The notes: generated by a model not told the origin, from the sequence alone. A stretch of DNA of 64,000 bases from Simplicispira psychrophila DSM 11588 (GCF_000688255.1 NZ_JHYS01000009.1:1-64000), one strand, 5' to 3'; shown: positions 8,460-19,927, numbered from the stretch's first letter. A program made the numbers and translations.

Positions 8460-9614
8460 ATGGTTCTGCATGAAATGTTGTCGTACGAAACCCTGCGACT
8501 GGTTTGGTGGCTACTCATCGGGGTGCTGCTGGTGGCTTACGCCGTGATGGATGGGTTTGACCTGGGGGTGGGCATGTTGCTGCCCTTTGCTGCGCGCAAC
8601 GACCTGGAGCGGCGTGTTGTCATCAACAGCGTCGGCCCGGTGTGGGAGGGCAACCAGGTCTGGCTGATTCTGGGCGGCGGGGCCATTTTTGCCGCCTGGC
8701 CGCAGCTGTATGCGGTGGCGTTTTCAGGTTTTTATCTGGCCATGTTTGCCATTTTGGTTGGCCTGATCTTGCGCCCCGTGGCCTTCAAATTTCGCAGCAA
8801 GCGTGAAGCCCCCGCCTGGCGCGCGCGCTGGGACTGGGTGCTGTTTGGCAGTGGTTTGGTGCCAACGCTGATCTTTGGCGTGGCGATAGGCAATGTGCTG
8901 CAAGGAGTGCCGTTTCGCCTGGAGAACGACATGCGCATTTTTTATGACGGCAGCTTCTTCGGTCTGCTTAATCCCTTTGCCGTGTTGTGTGGCCTGGTGT
9001 CTGTCGCCATGCTGCTGATGCACGGCAGTGCCTGGCTGCGCCTCAAGACCGACGGCGCCATCGCTGAGCGCGCACGCCGCTATGGCCGTGTGGCCGCCAT
9101 CGCCACGGTGCTGCTGTATGGCGCAGCGGGTGTGGCGCTGTGGTTCTTCGTTGATGGTTACCGCATCACCAGCACCATCGTGCCGGCCGGTCCGTCCAAT
9201 CCGCTGCTGAAAAGCGCCGAACTGTACGCCGGCGCCTGGTTTGGCCATTACGCGGCGCAGCCGATGTGGTGGCTGGTGCCGGCGCTGGGTCTGGCCGGTG
9301 CGATGCTGGCTTGGCTGGGCTTGCACCTGCGGCGTGAGTGGCTGGCGATATTGGCCAGCGCGGCCAGCATCGTCGGCATTGTGCTGAGCGTGGGCGTGTC
9401 GATGTTTCCGTTCCTGCTGCCGTCGTCGATCGATCCGCGCTTTAGCCTGACCGTCTGGGATGCCTCATCCAGCCACCTGACGCTGTTCATCATGCTGGTC
9501 AGCACGGCGATCTTTTTGCCGCTGATCCTGGCCTATACCAGCTGGGTGTATTCCGTGTTGCGCGGCAAGGTCGATGCCGATGCCATCAGTGAAAAGCGTG
9601 GCCACGCGTACTGA
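8460..9614 (+). CDS. cydB: Cytochrome bd ubiquinol oxidase subunit II
   Basis: 384 aa multi-pass membrane protein that pairs with CydA. The conserved N-terminus includes MDGFDLGVGMLLPF and NSVGPVWEGNQVWLILGGG. AGGAGA sits upstream of the ATG. It lies 28 bases after cydA and is followed after 49 bases by the small cydX, so all five genes read as one operon. Confidence 0.95.
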   Translation: MVLHEMLSYETLRLVWWLLIGVLLVAYAVMDGFDLGVGMLLPFAARNDLERRVVINSVGPVWEGNQVWLILGGGAIFAAWPQLYAVAFSGFYLAMFAILVGLILRPVAFKFRSKREAPAWRARWDWVLFGSGLVPTLIFGVAIGNVLQGVPFRLENDMRIFYDGSFFGLLNPFAVLCGLVSVAMLLMHGSAWLRLKTDGAIAERARRYGRVAAIATVLLYGAAGVALWFFVDGYRITSTIVPAGPSNPLLKSAELYAGAWFGHYAAQPMWWLVPALGLAGAMLAWLGLHLRREWLAILASAASIVGIVLSVGVSMFPFLLPSSIDPRFSLTVWDASSSHLTLFIMLVSTAIFLPLILAYTSWVYSVLRGKVDADAISEKRGHAY

Positions 9615-9663
9615 AGCGCTGTGCCCGAGCGCACTTTTTCTCCTCACAACAAGGATCGCCTCT

Positions 9664-9786
9664 ATGTGGTATTTTTCCTGGCTTTTAGGCTTGCCGCTGG
9701 CTGCAGCGTTCGCGGTGTTGAATGCCATGTGGTATGAGCTGCGCGACGATGAGGCGCAGCGGCAAGAGATGCGCGCAGAAATTTGA
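9664..9786 (+). CDS. cydX: Cytochrome bd small subunit CydX
   Basis: 40-aa single-pass membrane peptide starting MWYFSWLLGLPLAAAFAVLN and ending in a charged tail with ELRDDEAQ. The MWYFxWxLG start and position directly after cydB are the hallmarks of CydX/CbdX, which stabilises the haem sites of the CydAB complex. CAAGGA is upstream of the ATG. A longer in-frame start exists within cydB but would destroy the family N-terminus. Confidence 0.9.
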   Translation: MWYFSWLLGLPLAAAFAVLNAMWYELRDDEAQRQEMRAEI

Positions 9787-9826
9787 CGTAGCGCTGCGGG
9801 TGCAGAGCGTGACTCGCATCGGGGGG

Positions 9827-10408
9827 TCAGGCGTCTGGCGAGGGGCGCTTGGGGCCGCCGCCGGTCAGGCGGTCTTTCAGGCCCAGCGCCTTGGTCACCG
9901 TGGCGCCCATGGCCATCAACTGCTTGGCCGTTTGTGGTGACAAGCCTTGCACATCGTCGAACCAGGTCATGAGACGGTCGATCAGGTCGTGCATTTCGCG
10001 GATGCGCTGCTGGGCGTATTGTTCTTCCTCGCTGCCGGGTTGCTCCAGCAAGGCGCCGCGCAGCATCGACAGCGTCGGCTCGATCTCGCGCCGGCGCCGC
10101 TCTTCGGCCAGGAGACGGAAAATCTCCCAGACATCCGCTGGTGCTTCAAAGTATTCACGCCGGTCGCCCGGGTGGTGAAGCAGCTTGACCAGCCGCCAAG
10201 CCTGCAACTCTTTCAGGCCCATGCTGACGTTGGAGCGGGAAAACGCCAAGGCTTCGGCAATGTCGTCGGCATTGAGTGCGCGCGGCGAGAGAAAAATCAG
10301 TGCATAAATCTGGCCGACGGTGCGGTTGATGCCCCAACGGCTACCCATTTCACCAAAATGTGCAACAAATTGCCGGTTCAGGGGGGGCAGGGGACTGGTG
10401 TCGGTCAT
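9827..10408 (-). CDS. GbsR/MarR-type transcriptional regulator
   Basis: 193 aa winged-helix regulator. The HTH region (about residues 40-80) includes LNADDIAEALAFSRSNVSMG followed by LKELQAWRLV, then a wing with HHPGDRREYFEAP; the C-terminal half is charged and helical, probably for dimerisation. This matches the GbsR-type branch of MarR regulators. It converges on cydX and has no partner of its own, so regulating the cyd operon is a reasonable guess. The perfect palindrome before cydD is the obvious candidate site. The ligand is unknown; no similar palindrome is seen at its own start. Confidence 0.8.
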   Translation of the reverse strand: MTDTSPLPPLNRQFVAHFGEMGSRWGINRTVGQIYALIFLSPRALNADDIAEALAFSRSNVSMGLKELQAWRLVKLLHHPGDRREYFEAPADVWEIFRLLAEERRRREIEPTLSMLRGALLEQPGSEEEQYAQQRIREMHDLIDRLMTWFDDVQGLSPQTAKQLMAMGATVTKALGLKDRLTGGGPKRPSPDA

Positions 10409-10553
10409 GGAGGCGGATTGTGCCAGCCGGGTGCCTTATTCCACCGAGACCCTGTCGGGGTAGTCTTCTGTAAGGTTCGCGCCAGTCAGTGGCATGTAAG
10501 TGGATCAGACCAAAGTATGGCCGGTTCTTTACTGCCTACTAGGAGACAACACT

Positions 10554-12551
<1,998 letters not shown>

Positions 12552-12593
12552 CCTGACGCTGCTACCAGCGCTTCCTGAAGCGCTGGCAGTATG

Positions 12594-12632
12594 AAAAACC
12601 CAGCAACGCCGAGAGGTGTCGTTGGGTTTTTC
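12594..12632 (+). terminator. Intrinsic terminator after acs
   Basis: AAAAACCCA pairs with TGGGTTTTT, with partial inner pairing (AACG/CGTT), followed by TCTTT. A second small hairpin (CCAGCGCTTCCTGAAGCGCTGG) precedes it. Confidence 0.85.
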
Positions 12633-12754
12633 TTTATGTTGTCAAGCTGGCGAAGTCAAATACTGTCTCTGTCCTACGGTGAATAGTCCCCGTGTGCGGT
12701 ACAACGCCATTTCAGGATTTGTTGCGCGGGAGTATGGATTGAGCACCACGCACC

Positions 12755-12811
12755 AAAATATCAAATGAATAGCTTAAACCGTATGACCCATAAGGGCTAG
12801 AGGCATTTAAT
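12755..12811. repeat. Dispersed intergenic palindromic repeat, copy 3 (degenerate)
   Basis: ATAGCTTAAACCGTATG, then CCATAAGGGCTAGAGGC and ATTTAATAT follow the family plan. It ends at the start codon of the next gene and so supplies its leader. The rest of 12633-12754 shows no gene. Confidence 0.6.
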
Positions 12812-13276
12812 ATGAATTTTAAAACCCTTGTTTTGCTGCTGATCGTTGCAGCGATTGCTGCGCTGGCCGCATTGAATTGGAGCGCATTGGCGACGCCGTC
12901 GTTGATCTCGCTGGGGGCGATGTCGGTCGAGGCGCCTCTTGGTCTGATCATGCTCGGGTTGACCATTTTGTTGGGGGTTTTCTTTATCGCTTATGTGCTG
13001 TCCCTGCAAGGCTCGGTGTTGCTCGATACGCGCCGCCACACCAAAGAAATGCAGGCGCAGCGCGAATTGGCCGACAAGGCAGAAGCATCGCGCTTTACCG
13101 AGTTGAGAGCGTTTCTGGAGACCCAATACCAGCAGATCCAAAGTCAGTTGATGCGGCGTATCGATGTGTTGGAAGCGCACTTGGCAGCACGGGCCCAAGA
13201 GTCGGACAACAGCACAGCGGCCTATGTGGGCCAACTGGAGCAGCAGTTGCGTGGTCAGCTTGGTAAAAATGGATGA
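12812..13276 (+). CDS. LapA-domain (DUF1049-like) small membrane protein
   Basis: 154 aa. Two hydrophobic helices lie near the N-terminus (about 3-20 and 45-70). A charged, probably coiled-coil cytoplasmic tail follows, rich in Gln, Glu and Arg (about 75-150). This is the layout of LapA/YciS-type proteins, some of which help with lipopolysaccharide assembly. No LapB is adjacent. The exact role here is unknown. Confidence 0.65.
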   Translation: MNFKTLVLLLIVAAIAALAALNWSALATPSLISLGAMSVEAPLGLIMLGLTILLGVFFIAYVLSLQGSVLLDTRRHTKEMQAQRELADKAEASRFTELRAFLETQYQQIQSQLMRRIDVLEAHLAARAQESDNSTAAYVGQLEQQLRGQLGKNG

Positions 13277-13361
13277 CCCAAAGCAATCCGGCCACGTCAC
13301 ACGGTGTGTGAGGCGGCCGGGGGCGTCATGGGTGCGCAGATCGCACCCCAGGACAGGTAAA

Positions 13362-13667
13362 TTATTTGAGCGACAAAACCCAGTTGACCAATTTCTTGGC
13401 CTCGGCTTCGCTGACTTGCGTATTGGCGGGCATAGGAATGGGGCCCCAAACGCCCGTGCTACCCTTCATCACGTGGGTCACCAGGGTCGCTTCAGCGCCT
13501 TTTTGACCCGCATACTTCTTCGCAACATCCTTGTAGGCAGGACCCACGAGTTTCTTGTCAATTGAGTGGCAGGCCATGCAGTTTTTGGACGTTGCCAAGG
13601 CTTGATCTGCCATGGCTGGAGCGGCGACGGACAGGGTCATTGCCAAGGTAATCAGGGTGCGTTTCAT
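13362..13667 (-). CDS. Small class I cytochrome c (c551/c8-like), periplasmic
   Basis: 101 aa. A signal peptide ends at about APAMADQ, followed by one haem-binding CMACH at residues 30-34. The distal Met lies in the [14 protein letters not shown] segment. It ends with LVNWVLSL, a typical C-terminal helix. These are soluble electron carriers in the periplasm; a terminal oxidase such as the cbb3 enzyme encoded further along could accept its electrons, though this is inference. AGGAAGAA is upstream of the start on the minus strand. Confidence 0.88.
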   Translation of the reverse strand: MKRTLITLAMTLSVAAPAMADQALATSKNCMACHSIDKKLVGPAYKDVAKKYAGQKGAEATLVTHVMKGSTGVWGPIPMPANTQVSEAEAKKLVNWVLSLK

Positions 13668-13768
13668 CGTAGTTCTTCCTGGGGTTGGGTTACATTGTTA
13701 TTAATGAGATTCTAATGAATCTGGTTGACACCAAACACTGTATCAGGCCTGAATAAAGGGGCACTTTC

Positions 13769-14011
13769 ATGTATCTCCTGCTTCTGGGGATTGTTCTCGT
13801 TCTTTTGAAATATCTGCAGATGGGCCCGGTAGCCACTTGGCCTTGGTGGTGGGTTTTGTCGCCTTTTGGTTTGACCGTGTTGTGGTGGGCCTGGGCGGAT
13901 GCCACTGGCTATACCAAGCGGCAGGTGATGGACAAGATGGATCAGCGCAAACAAGATCGCATCGACAAGCAAAAAAGTGCGTTGGGCTTAGGAGCACACA
14001 AAAAGCGCTGA
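13769..14011 (+). CDS. Trp-rich small membrane protein (TIGR04438-like)
   Basis: 80 aa. Residues 1-45 are hydrophobic with an unusual cluster of Trp (TWPWWWVLSPF, LWWAWADATGY). The rest is a basic tail with KRQVMDKMDQRKQDRIDKQK. It matches the TIGR04438-type Trp-rich proteins common in Burkholderiales. Function is unknown. It is divergent from the cytochrome c gene, which may be chance. Confidence 0.75.
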   Translation: MYLLLLGIVLVLLKYLQMGPVATWPWWWVLSPFGLTVLWWAWADATGYTKRQVMDKMDQRKQDRIDKQKSALGLGAHKKR

Positions 14012-14148
14012 CAAGACCGGAAAAGTGCCAAGTGCCTCTGTGGCAGGTGGGGGCAGTGCCCAGCGCAGCGGCTGGTGTACGCAGCACTGGGGGATAATCA
14101 AAAAACGATTTTTGCCATCCTTCCAGTAACCACTTACCAGAGATCACG

Positions 14149-16008
14149 ATGCCTGTTTATCGCTCCAAAACCTCTACCGCCGGCCGCAACATGGCCGGCG
14201 CGCGCTCCCTGTGGCGTGCCACCGGCATGAAAGACGACGACTTTCAAAAACCCATCATCGCGGTCGTCAACTCCTTCACCCAGTTTGTCCCTGGCCATGT
14301 GCACCTGAAAGACATGGGGCAATTAGTAGCGCGAGAGATTGAAGCAGCTGGCGGCGTGGCCAAAGAATTCAACACCATTGCCGTGGACGACGGCATTGCC
14401 ATGGGCCATGACGGCATGTTGTATTCGCTACCCAGCCGCGACATCATTGCCGATTCGGTCGAATATATGGTAAATGCCCACTGCGCTGACGCCATGGTGT
14501 GTATCTCCAACTGCGACAAGATCACGCCCGGCATGCTCATGGCGGCGATGCGCGTCAATATCCCCGTGGTGTTTGTCTCGGGCGGGCCGATGGAGGCGGG
14601 TAAGGTCAAGCTGGCCACACCCGGTACGCACGAACTGACCTTCAAAAAGCTCGACCTGATCGATGCGATGGTCATGGCCGCCGACGACACCGCATCGGAT
14701 GCCGATGTGGCCGAGGTGGAGCGCTCGGCGTGTCCGACCTGCGGATCGTGCTCGGGCATGTTCACCGCCAACTCTATGAACTGCCTGACCGAGGCCTTGG
14801 GTCTATCGCTGCCCGGCAACGGCACCACGCTGGCAACGCACTCGGACCGCGAACAGCTGTTCAAGCGTGCCGGTCGTTTGGTGGTGGATCTGTGCAAGCG
14901 CTTCTACGAGCAAGAAGACAGCAGCGTATTGCCGCGCTCGGTCGGCTTCAAAGCGTTTGAGAACGCCATGACGCTGGACATCGCCATGGGTGGTTCCACC
15001 AACACCATCCTGCACATTCTGGCGATTGCGCAAGAGGCCGAGATTGACTTCACCATGGCCGACATTGACCGCCTCTCTCGCGTGGTGCCGCAACTGTGCA
15101 AGGTGGCACCAAATACCGACAAATACCACATTGAAGACGTGCATCGCGCTGGCGGCATCATGGCCATTTTGGGTGAACTCGACCGTGCCGGCAAACTGCA
15201 CACCGACACGCCCACCGTGTATGCCAAGACGCTGAAGGACGCACTGGACGAGTGGGACATTGCCCGTAATCCGTCAGACGCAGTCAAGACTTTCTATCGG
15301 GCGGGTCCGGGCGGTATTCCCACGCAGACGGCATTCAGCCAGAGCAACCGGTGGCCCAGCCTCGACTTGGATCGTGCCCATGGTTGCATTCGCTCTGGCG
15401 AGCATGCTTTCTCGCAAGAAGGCGGCTTGGCGGTGCTGGTGGGCAACATTGCGCTCAAGGGCTGTGTGGTCAAGACGGCCGGTGTAGACGATGCGCTGAT
15501 GGTGTTTGAAGGCCCCGCCCACGTCACCGAATCGCAAGATGAAGCAGTGGCGAATATTCTGGCCGATAAGGTCCAAGCCGGTGACATTGTGATCGTACGC
15601 TACGAAGGCCCTAAAGGCGGCCCCGGCATGCAAGAGATGCTTTATCCCACCAGTTACATCAAGTCCAAGGGCTTGGGCAAGGCCTGTGCGCTGCTGACGG
15701 ATGGACGTTTTTCAGGCGGCACCTCGGGTCTGTCGATTGGTCATGCTTCGCCTGAAGCTGCCGCTGGTGGTGCGATTGGCTTAGTGCGCAACGGCGACCG
15801 TATCCGCATCGACATCCATAACCGTAGCATCAATTTGCTGGTGTCCGATGAAGAACTGGCCCAGCGCCGCGCTGAGCAAGATGCCAAGGGATGGAAGCCG
15901 GCGTTGCCACGGCCACGTAAGGTTTCGGCGGCGCTCAAGGCCTATGCCAAGCTGGTGATGTCCGCCGACAAGGGCGCGGTGCGCGATTTGTCGCTGCTGG
16001 ACGATTGA
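14149..16008 (+). CDS. ilvD: Dihydroxy-acid dehydratase
   Basis: 619 aa Fe-S enzyme that makes the 2-keto acids preceding valine, leucine and isoleucine. The cluster-binding region [19 protein letters not shown] and early [12 protein letters not shown] are present, as are [14 protein letters not shown] and [15 protein letters not shown]. The full-length E. coli-type form is encoded. It is monocistronic, ending in a strong terminator. Confidence 0.95.
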   Translation: MPVYRSKTSTAGRNMAGARSLWRATGMKDDDFQKPIIAVVNSFTQFVPGHVHLKDMGQLVAREIEAAGGVAKEFNTIAVDDGIAMGHDGMLYSLPSRDIIADSVEYMVNAHCADAMVCISNCDKITPGMLMAAMRVNIPVVFVSGGPMEAGKVKLATPGTHELTFKKLDLIDAMVMAADDTASDADVAEVERSACPTCGSCSGMFTANSMNCLTEALGLSLPGNGTTLATHSDREQLFKRAGRLVVDLCKRFYEQEDSSVLPRSVGFKAFENAMTLDIAMGGSTNTILHILAIAQEAEIDFTMADIDRLSRVVPQLCKVAPNTDKYHIEDVHRAGGIMAILGELDRAGKLHTDTPTVYAKTLKDALDEWDIARNPSDAVKTFYRAGPGGIPTQTAFSQSNRWPSLDLDRAHGCIRSGEHAFSQEGGLAVLVGNIALKGCVVKTAGVDDALMVFEGPAHVTESQDEAVANILADKVQAGDIVIVRYEGPKGGPGMQEMLYPTSYIKSKGLGKACALLTDGRFSGGTSGLSIGHASPEAAAGGAIGLVRNGDRIRIDIHNRSINLLVSDEELAQRRAEQDAKGWKPALPRPRKVSAALKAYAKLVMSADKGAVRDLSLLDD

Positions 16009-16030
16009 TCTGGCCCCTCTCGGGCAATCG

Positions 16031-16070
16031 AAAAAAGGCGGTATCAGCGGGTGCTGGTACCGCCTTTTTT
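16031..16070 (+). terminator. Intrinsic terminator after ilvD
   Basis: A 13-bp stem, AAAAAAGGCGGTA with its complement, has a 14-base loop and ends in a T-run. The A-run on the 5' arm could also serve the converging bfr gene. Confidence 0.9.
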
Positions 16071-16080
16071 GCTATCTTGT

Positions 16081-16132
16081 TAATAGCTTGTAACGCTTAT
16101 GAAGTAACGGCTACAGGCTGATTTGGCTCTTA
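16081..16132. repeat. Dispersed intergenic palindromic repeat, copy 4
   Basis: TAATAGCTTGTAACGCTTATG, spacer, then ACGGCTACAGGCTGATTTG. It lies between the convergent ilvD and bfr genes. Confidence 0.6.
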
Positions 16133-16152
16133 TTTTGCCAGGGCCTAATGGC

Positions 16153-16629
16153 TTAGGACGCTGCCCCGGTCTGGCTCTGCAGGTAATTCTCCAGACCGAT
16201 TTTTTCGATCAGCCCCAATTGCTTTTCCAGCCAGTAGGCGTGGTCTTCCTCGGTGTCGTGTAACTGGGCTAACAGAATGTCCCGGCCGACGTAGTCTTTC
16301 ACGCTCTCGCACAGCGCCATGCCTTTTTGCAGGCCGGCACGCACTTCGTACTCCACGGCCAGGTCTTTTTGCAGCATCTCGGGCACAGTGTGGCCCCAAG
16401 TGAATTCCGCCGGCCGCATGTCGGGTGTGCCGCCCAAAAACAGGATGCGGCGCAGCAGGGCGTCGGCGTGCTGCGTTTCCTCCTGCATCTCGTGGTCCAT
16501 ACGAGTGAACATATGGCTAAAGCCCCAATGCTCGTACATGCGCGAGTGGATGAAATACTGGTCGCGGGCAGCCAGTTCGCCGCGCAGCAGTTCTTTGAAA
16601 TAAGTGATGACTTCGGGATGGCCCTGCAT
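16153..16629 (-). CDS. bfr: Bacterioferritin-like iron storage protein lacking the haem Met
   Basis: 158 aa four-helix ferritin-like protein; family members form 24-mers that oxidise and store iron. The di-iron ligands are visible: Glu18, Glu51, His54, Glu94 and the ExxH in [10 protein letters not shown]. Position 52, Met in E. coli Bfr where it binds haem between subunits, is Thr here ([11 protein letters not shown]). This subunit therefore probably cannot bind haem normally, as in some two-subunit bacterioferritins; no second bfr is in the window. The N-terminus [15 protein letters not shown] is typical of the family. It is divergent from lgt. Confidence 0.85.
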   Translation of the reverse strand: MQGHPEVITYFKELLRGELAARDQYFIHSRMYEHWGFSHMFTRMDHEMQEETQHADALLRRILFLGGTPDMRPAEFTWGHTVPEMLQKDLAVEYEVRAGLQKGMALCESVKDYVGRDILLAQLHDTEEDHAYWLEKQLGLIEKIGLENYLQSQTGAAS

Positions 16630-16698
16630 GGTGTTTCCTACGTGTGCAGGCTGGAGTATCGCGCAGCCGCGCTACCGCGGGCACAATAGTGCCCAACT

Positions 16699-17511
16699 AT
16701 GCTGACATATCCCCACATTGACCCTGTTGCCTTGCAGATCGGCCCGCTGGCCATTCACTGGTATGGCCTGACGTATCTGGCCGCTTTTGGCCTGTTCATG
16801 TGGTTGGGCACGCTGCGCCTGCGCCACCAGCCGTTTGCCTCGATCCAGGGCGCCAGTGCTTGGACGCGCCGCGACGTGGAAGACATTTTGTTTCTCGGTG
16901 TGATGGGCGTGGTGATCGGTGGGCGGCTGGGTTATTGCCTGTTTTACAAGCCCGGCTACTACGCCACGCACCCGTTGGAAATTTTTGCCATCTGGCAAGG
17001 TGGCATGAGTTTCCATGGTGGCCTGCTCGGGGTGATTGCCGCGATGCTCTGGTTTGCCCATTCGCGCCATCGGCCCTGGTTGCAGGTCGCTGACTTTGTC
17101 GCGCCTTGTGTGCCGACCGGGCTGGCGGCAGGTCGGGTGGGCAACTTCATCAATGGCGAGCTGTGGGGGCGTTTTGCCAGCCCTGATTTGCCTTGGGGCA
17201 TGGTATTTCCGCACAGTGGCTCGATGCTGCCGCGCCATCCCTCGCAGGCGTATCAGTTTTTGCTCGAAGGACTGCTGCTGTTTGTCTTGCTGTGGCTGTA
17301 TGCACGCAAACAGCGCCAGCAAGGCCAGGTGGCGGCGGCATTTTTGTTGGGCTATGGCGTGTTTCGTTTTATTGCCGAGTTTTTCCGCGAGCCTGACAGT
17401 TTCCTGGGCCTGCTGCCGCTGGGCATGAGCATGGGCCAGTGGCTGTGTCTACCGATGATGATTGGCGGAGTCGGACTGTGGCTGTGGGCGCAGCGCCAGC
17501 ACGAACATTGA
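16699..17511 (+). CDS. lgt: Prolipoprotein diacylglyceryl transferase
   Basis: 270 aa multi-pass inner-membrane enzyme that transfers diacylglycerol from phosphatidylglycerol to the lipobox Cys of prolipoproteins. Signature segments are [14 protein letters not shown] with the conserved HGG, and [14 protein letters not shown]. About seven membrane helices are expected. The malonyl-CoA decarboxylase start lies 65 bases after the stop. Confidence 0.95.
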   Translation: MLTYPHIDPVALQIGPLAIHWYGLTYLAAFGLFMWLGTLRLRHQPFASIQGASAWTRRDVEDILFLGVMGVVIGGRLGYCLFYKPGYYATHPLEIFAIWQGGMSFHGGLLGVIAAMLWFAHSRHRPWLQVADFVAPCVPTGLAAGRVGNFINGELWGRFASPDLPWGMVFPHSGSMLPRHPSQAYQFLLEGLLLFVLLWLYARKQRQQGQVAAAFLLGYGVFRFIAEFFREPDSFLGLLPLGMSMGQWLCLPMMIGGVGLWLWAQRQHEH

Positions 17512-17576
17512 TTTTTCTGCACCAGCGCCCCGCACTGCGTGACCTTGTTCATCACCACTACACCAAGGCCGGTCCT

Positions 17577-19040
17577 ATGACAACAACCCCCGAGTGGATT
17601 GCCCGCAGCGTGTCCCGTCTGCGTTCTTCGTCATCGAAAAGTGCTGATAAAAGCGCCGATAAAAACACCAGTGCGACGACCAAACCCGTTGCCTTGCGCA
17701 CCACCCACGAGCGCCTGCAGGCGACGTTGCGTCGCGGCCAGGAAGCGCTGGCACCACGCGCCTTGCGCCGCGTGCTGGCAGATTTGCAGCTGGTGATCCA
17801 GCCGCGCACCAGTGAACTGGAAGGCGGGCGCCGTGCCGGGGAAGTGGCCGTGTGGTACGCCCAGGCGCAACCCGAAGAGCGCCGCGATCTATGGCTGTTG
17901 ATGTGTGAGCAGTTTGCGCCCGATGCCACGCATTTCGATTCCGCACAAAAACGCTATGCGGCTGCCGCTGGTACCGAGGATGAGGGCCAGGCGGAAATCA
18001 GCCTGCGCCGGGCGCTGGTGTCACCGCGCACGCGCTTGCTGCAGCGCTTTGCCGCGTTTCCGGGTGGGATGCGGTTTTTGGTGGATATGCGCGCTGAACT
18101 GTTGCCACAGCTCAAAAGCGACAAGCGCCTGCTGTCGCTGGATGCCGAACTGGAGCACCTGTTTTCGACCTGGTTTGATGTGGCGTTTCTGGAGTTGCGC
18201 CGCCTCTCGTGGGACTCGCCGGCGTCACTGATTGAAAAGCTCATCAAATATGAAGCGGTGCACGACATCCGCAGCTGGGCTGATTTGAAAAACCGCTTGG
18301 ACAGCGATCGCCGCTGTTATGGCTTCTTTCATCCCAGCCTGCCGCAAGAGCCGCTGATTTTTGTCGAGGTGGCGCTGGTCAGCAGTATCTCTAACAGCAT
18401 CACACCGCTGCTCGACGAGGCCGCAGCGACCGCCGATATTGCCCGTGCCACCACGGCTATTTTCTATTCCATCAGCAACACGCAAAGTGGCCTGCGCGGT
18501 GTCAGTTTTGGCGACTCCCTGATCAAGCATGTGGTGGACACCCTGTGCGCCGAATTCCCACGCTTGCGCACCTTTGCCACGCTGTCGCCGATGCCGGGGC
18601 TGCGCACCTGGCTGGGCAAAAATGCCGCAGCCATGCTGGACAAGTTGACCGATAAGCAGCGCGCTGAATTGGGGCGCGCGGTGGGTTGTGAGCCACCGCA
18701 AGCGACGCATTTGCTGGCCGCGTTTGACAAGTCGCAAGCGCTGGACGCCAAGTCGCCGGTGCGCCAGATGCTGATGCAGTGCGCTGCCTATTACCTTGCG
18801 CGTGAGTTGCCGGGCGGCAAGCCGGCCGATCCGGTGGCGCGTTTCCATCTGGGCAACGGTGCCCGGGTCGAGCAATTGAACTGGGGTGGCGACCCCTCGA
18901 CCAAGGGGCATAAGCAGTCGTATGGCTTGATGGTGAATTACCTGTATGACCTCAAGCGCATCGACAAACACCGCAGCCTGCTGGCCCAGGGCCGGGTGGC
19001 GGCTTCCAAAGCCATTGACAGCCTGTGCCTGCCCCACTGA
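17577..19040 (+). CDS. Malonyl-CoA decarboxylase
   Basis: 487 aa, converting malonyl-CoA to acetyl-CoA and CO2. The catalytic-domain segments FHPSLPQEPLIFVEVALV and FYSISNTQSGLRGVSFGD, and the C-terminal HLGNGARVEQLNWGGD, are characteristic of the MLYCD/MatA family; length is close to the human enzyme. The ATG at 17577 was preferred because the longer open frame overlaps lgt. With the crotonase and MatB genes downstream it forms a malonate-use module (matA role). No malonate transporter (matC) or MatR regulator is next to it. Confidence 0.9.
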   Translation: MTTTPEWIARSVSRLRSSSSKSADKSADKNTSATTKPVALRTTHERLQATLRRGQEALAPRALRRVLADLQLVIQPRTSELEGGRRAGEVAVWYAQAQPEERRDLWLLMCEQFAPDATHFDSAQKRYAAAAGTEDEGQAEISLRRALVSPRTRLLQRFAAFPGGMRFLVDMRAELLPQLKSDKRLLSLDAELEHLFSTWFDVAFLELRRLSWDSPASLIEKLIKYEAVHDIRSWADLKNRLDSDRRCYGFFHPSLPQEPLIFVEVALVSSISNSITPLLDEAAATADIARATTAIFYSISNTQSGLRGVSFGDSLIKHVVDTLCAEFPRLRTFATLSPMPGLRTWLGKNAAAMLDKLTDKQRAELGRAVGCEPPQATHLLAAFDKSQALDAKSPVRQMLMQCAAYYLARELPGGKPADPVARFHLGNGARVEQLNWGGDPSTKGHKQSYGLMVNYLYDLKRIDKHRSLLAQGRVAASKAIDSLCLPH

Positions 19041-19096
19041 GTGCCGCACACGCTGTGCGCACAGACCACATCACCTACTTGGAAAGAGGGTTGAAC

Positions 19097-19927
19097 ATGT
19101 CCGGAGAAGTTGTTGCAGCACGCGCCGACGGAGCGGCGGGTATCGCGGGTGTGTGGCAAGTCACGCTGTACCACGAGGGTCGGCTGAACGCTATGTCGCG
19201 CGGTATGTGGCGCCAGTTGCGCTGTATTTTTGAGAGCGTTCAGCGCAGCACCGACGTGCGGTGTGTGCTGATTCAAGGAGCAGGCGAAGCATTTTGTGCG
19301 GGGGGCGACATTTCAGAGTACCCGGCCTTTCGCTTCGATCCGGCACTGCTGCGTGACTTTCATGAAAACGATGTCTGGGGCGGTTTGCAGGCCATGCTCG
19401 ATTGCGACGTGCCCATCGTGGCGCACATCGCCGGTGCCTGCATGGGCGCGGGCGTAGAAATCGCCAGTTGCTGCGATTTGCGTATTGCCGGTACCTCAGC
19501 GCGTTTTGGTGCGCCCATTGCCAAACTGGGTTTTCCGATGGCGCCGCGTGAAGCGCAATTGGTGGCTGGTGCTGTGGGCGAGATCGCGGCGCGGCAAATG
19601 CTGCTGGAAGCCAGCACCTTCAGCGCCACTGATATGCGCGTGCGCGGCTTTTTGAACCGGGTTGTGGCGGATGAATTGCTGGCGGCCGATGCGCTGGCCA
19701 GCGCGTGTCGCATTGCTGCACTGGCACCGGCGGCAGCGCGGATGAACAAACAGACACTTCGAGCATTAAAAGTGCCTGTAGCCCAATACCAGCAAGCGCT
19801 ATCAGCTATTAATAGTGAAGCGAATGCAGCGCTGCAAGCGCCGGCGGATCCCTACGCTTACGCCAACAATGCCGAGCACCGCGAGGGCATCACGGCATTT
19901 TTGGCTAAACGCGCCCCCGTTTTTTAA
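19097..19927 (+). CDS. Enoyl-CoA hydratase/isomerase (crotonase) family protein, atypical active site
   Basis: 276 aa. The oxyanion-hole segments are GEAFCAGGDISEY and GACMGAGVEIAS. Of the two catalytic Glu of rat hydratase, the first is kept (Glu121), but the second, 20 residues on, is Ile (FGAPIAKLG). A plain hydratase reaction is therefore doubtful; an isomerase, decarboxylase or hydrolase role is possible. The gene sits between malonyl-CoA decarboxylase and malonyl-CoA synthetase. Near the C-terminus it contains an in-frame copy of the dispersed repeat, encoding ALKVPVAQYQQALSAINS. GGAAAGAGG precedes the ATG at 19097. Confidence 0.82.
   Translation: MSGEVVAARADGAAGIAGVWQVTLYHEGRLNAMSRGMWRQLRCIFESVQRSTDVRCVLIQGAGEAFCAGGDISEYPAFRFDPALLRDFHENDVWGGLQAMLDCDVPIVAHIAGACMGAGVEIASCCDLRIAGTSARFGAPIAKLGFPMAPREAQLVAGAVGEIAARQMLLEASTFSATDMRVRGFLNRVVADELLAADALASACRIAALAPAAARMNKQTLRALKVPVAQYQQALSAINSEANAALQAPADPYAYANNAEHREGITAFLAKRAPVF
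19761..19816. repeat. Dispersed palindromic repeat, copy 5, inside a coding sequence
   Basis: AAAAGTGCCTGTAGCCC, spacer, then CAAGCGCTATCAGCTATTAA match the family in inverted orientation. Unlike the others, it lies wholly within an open frame, the crotonase gene, adding about 18 codons without breaking it. Confidence 0.65.
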
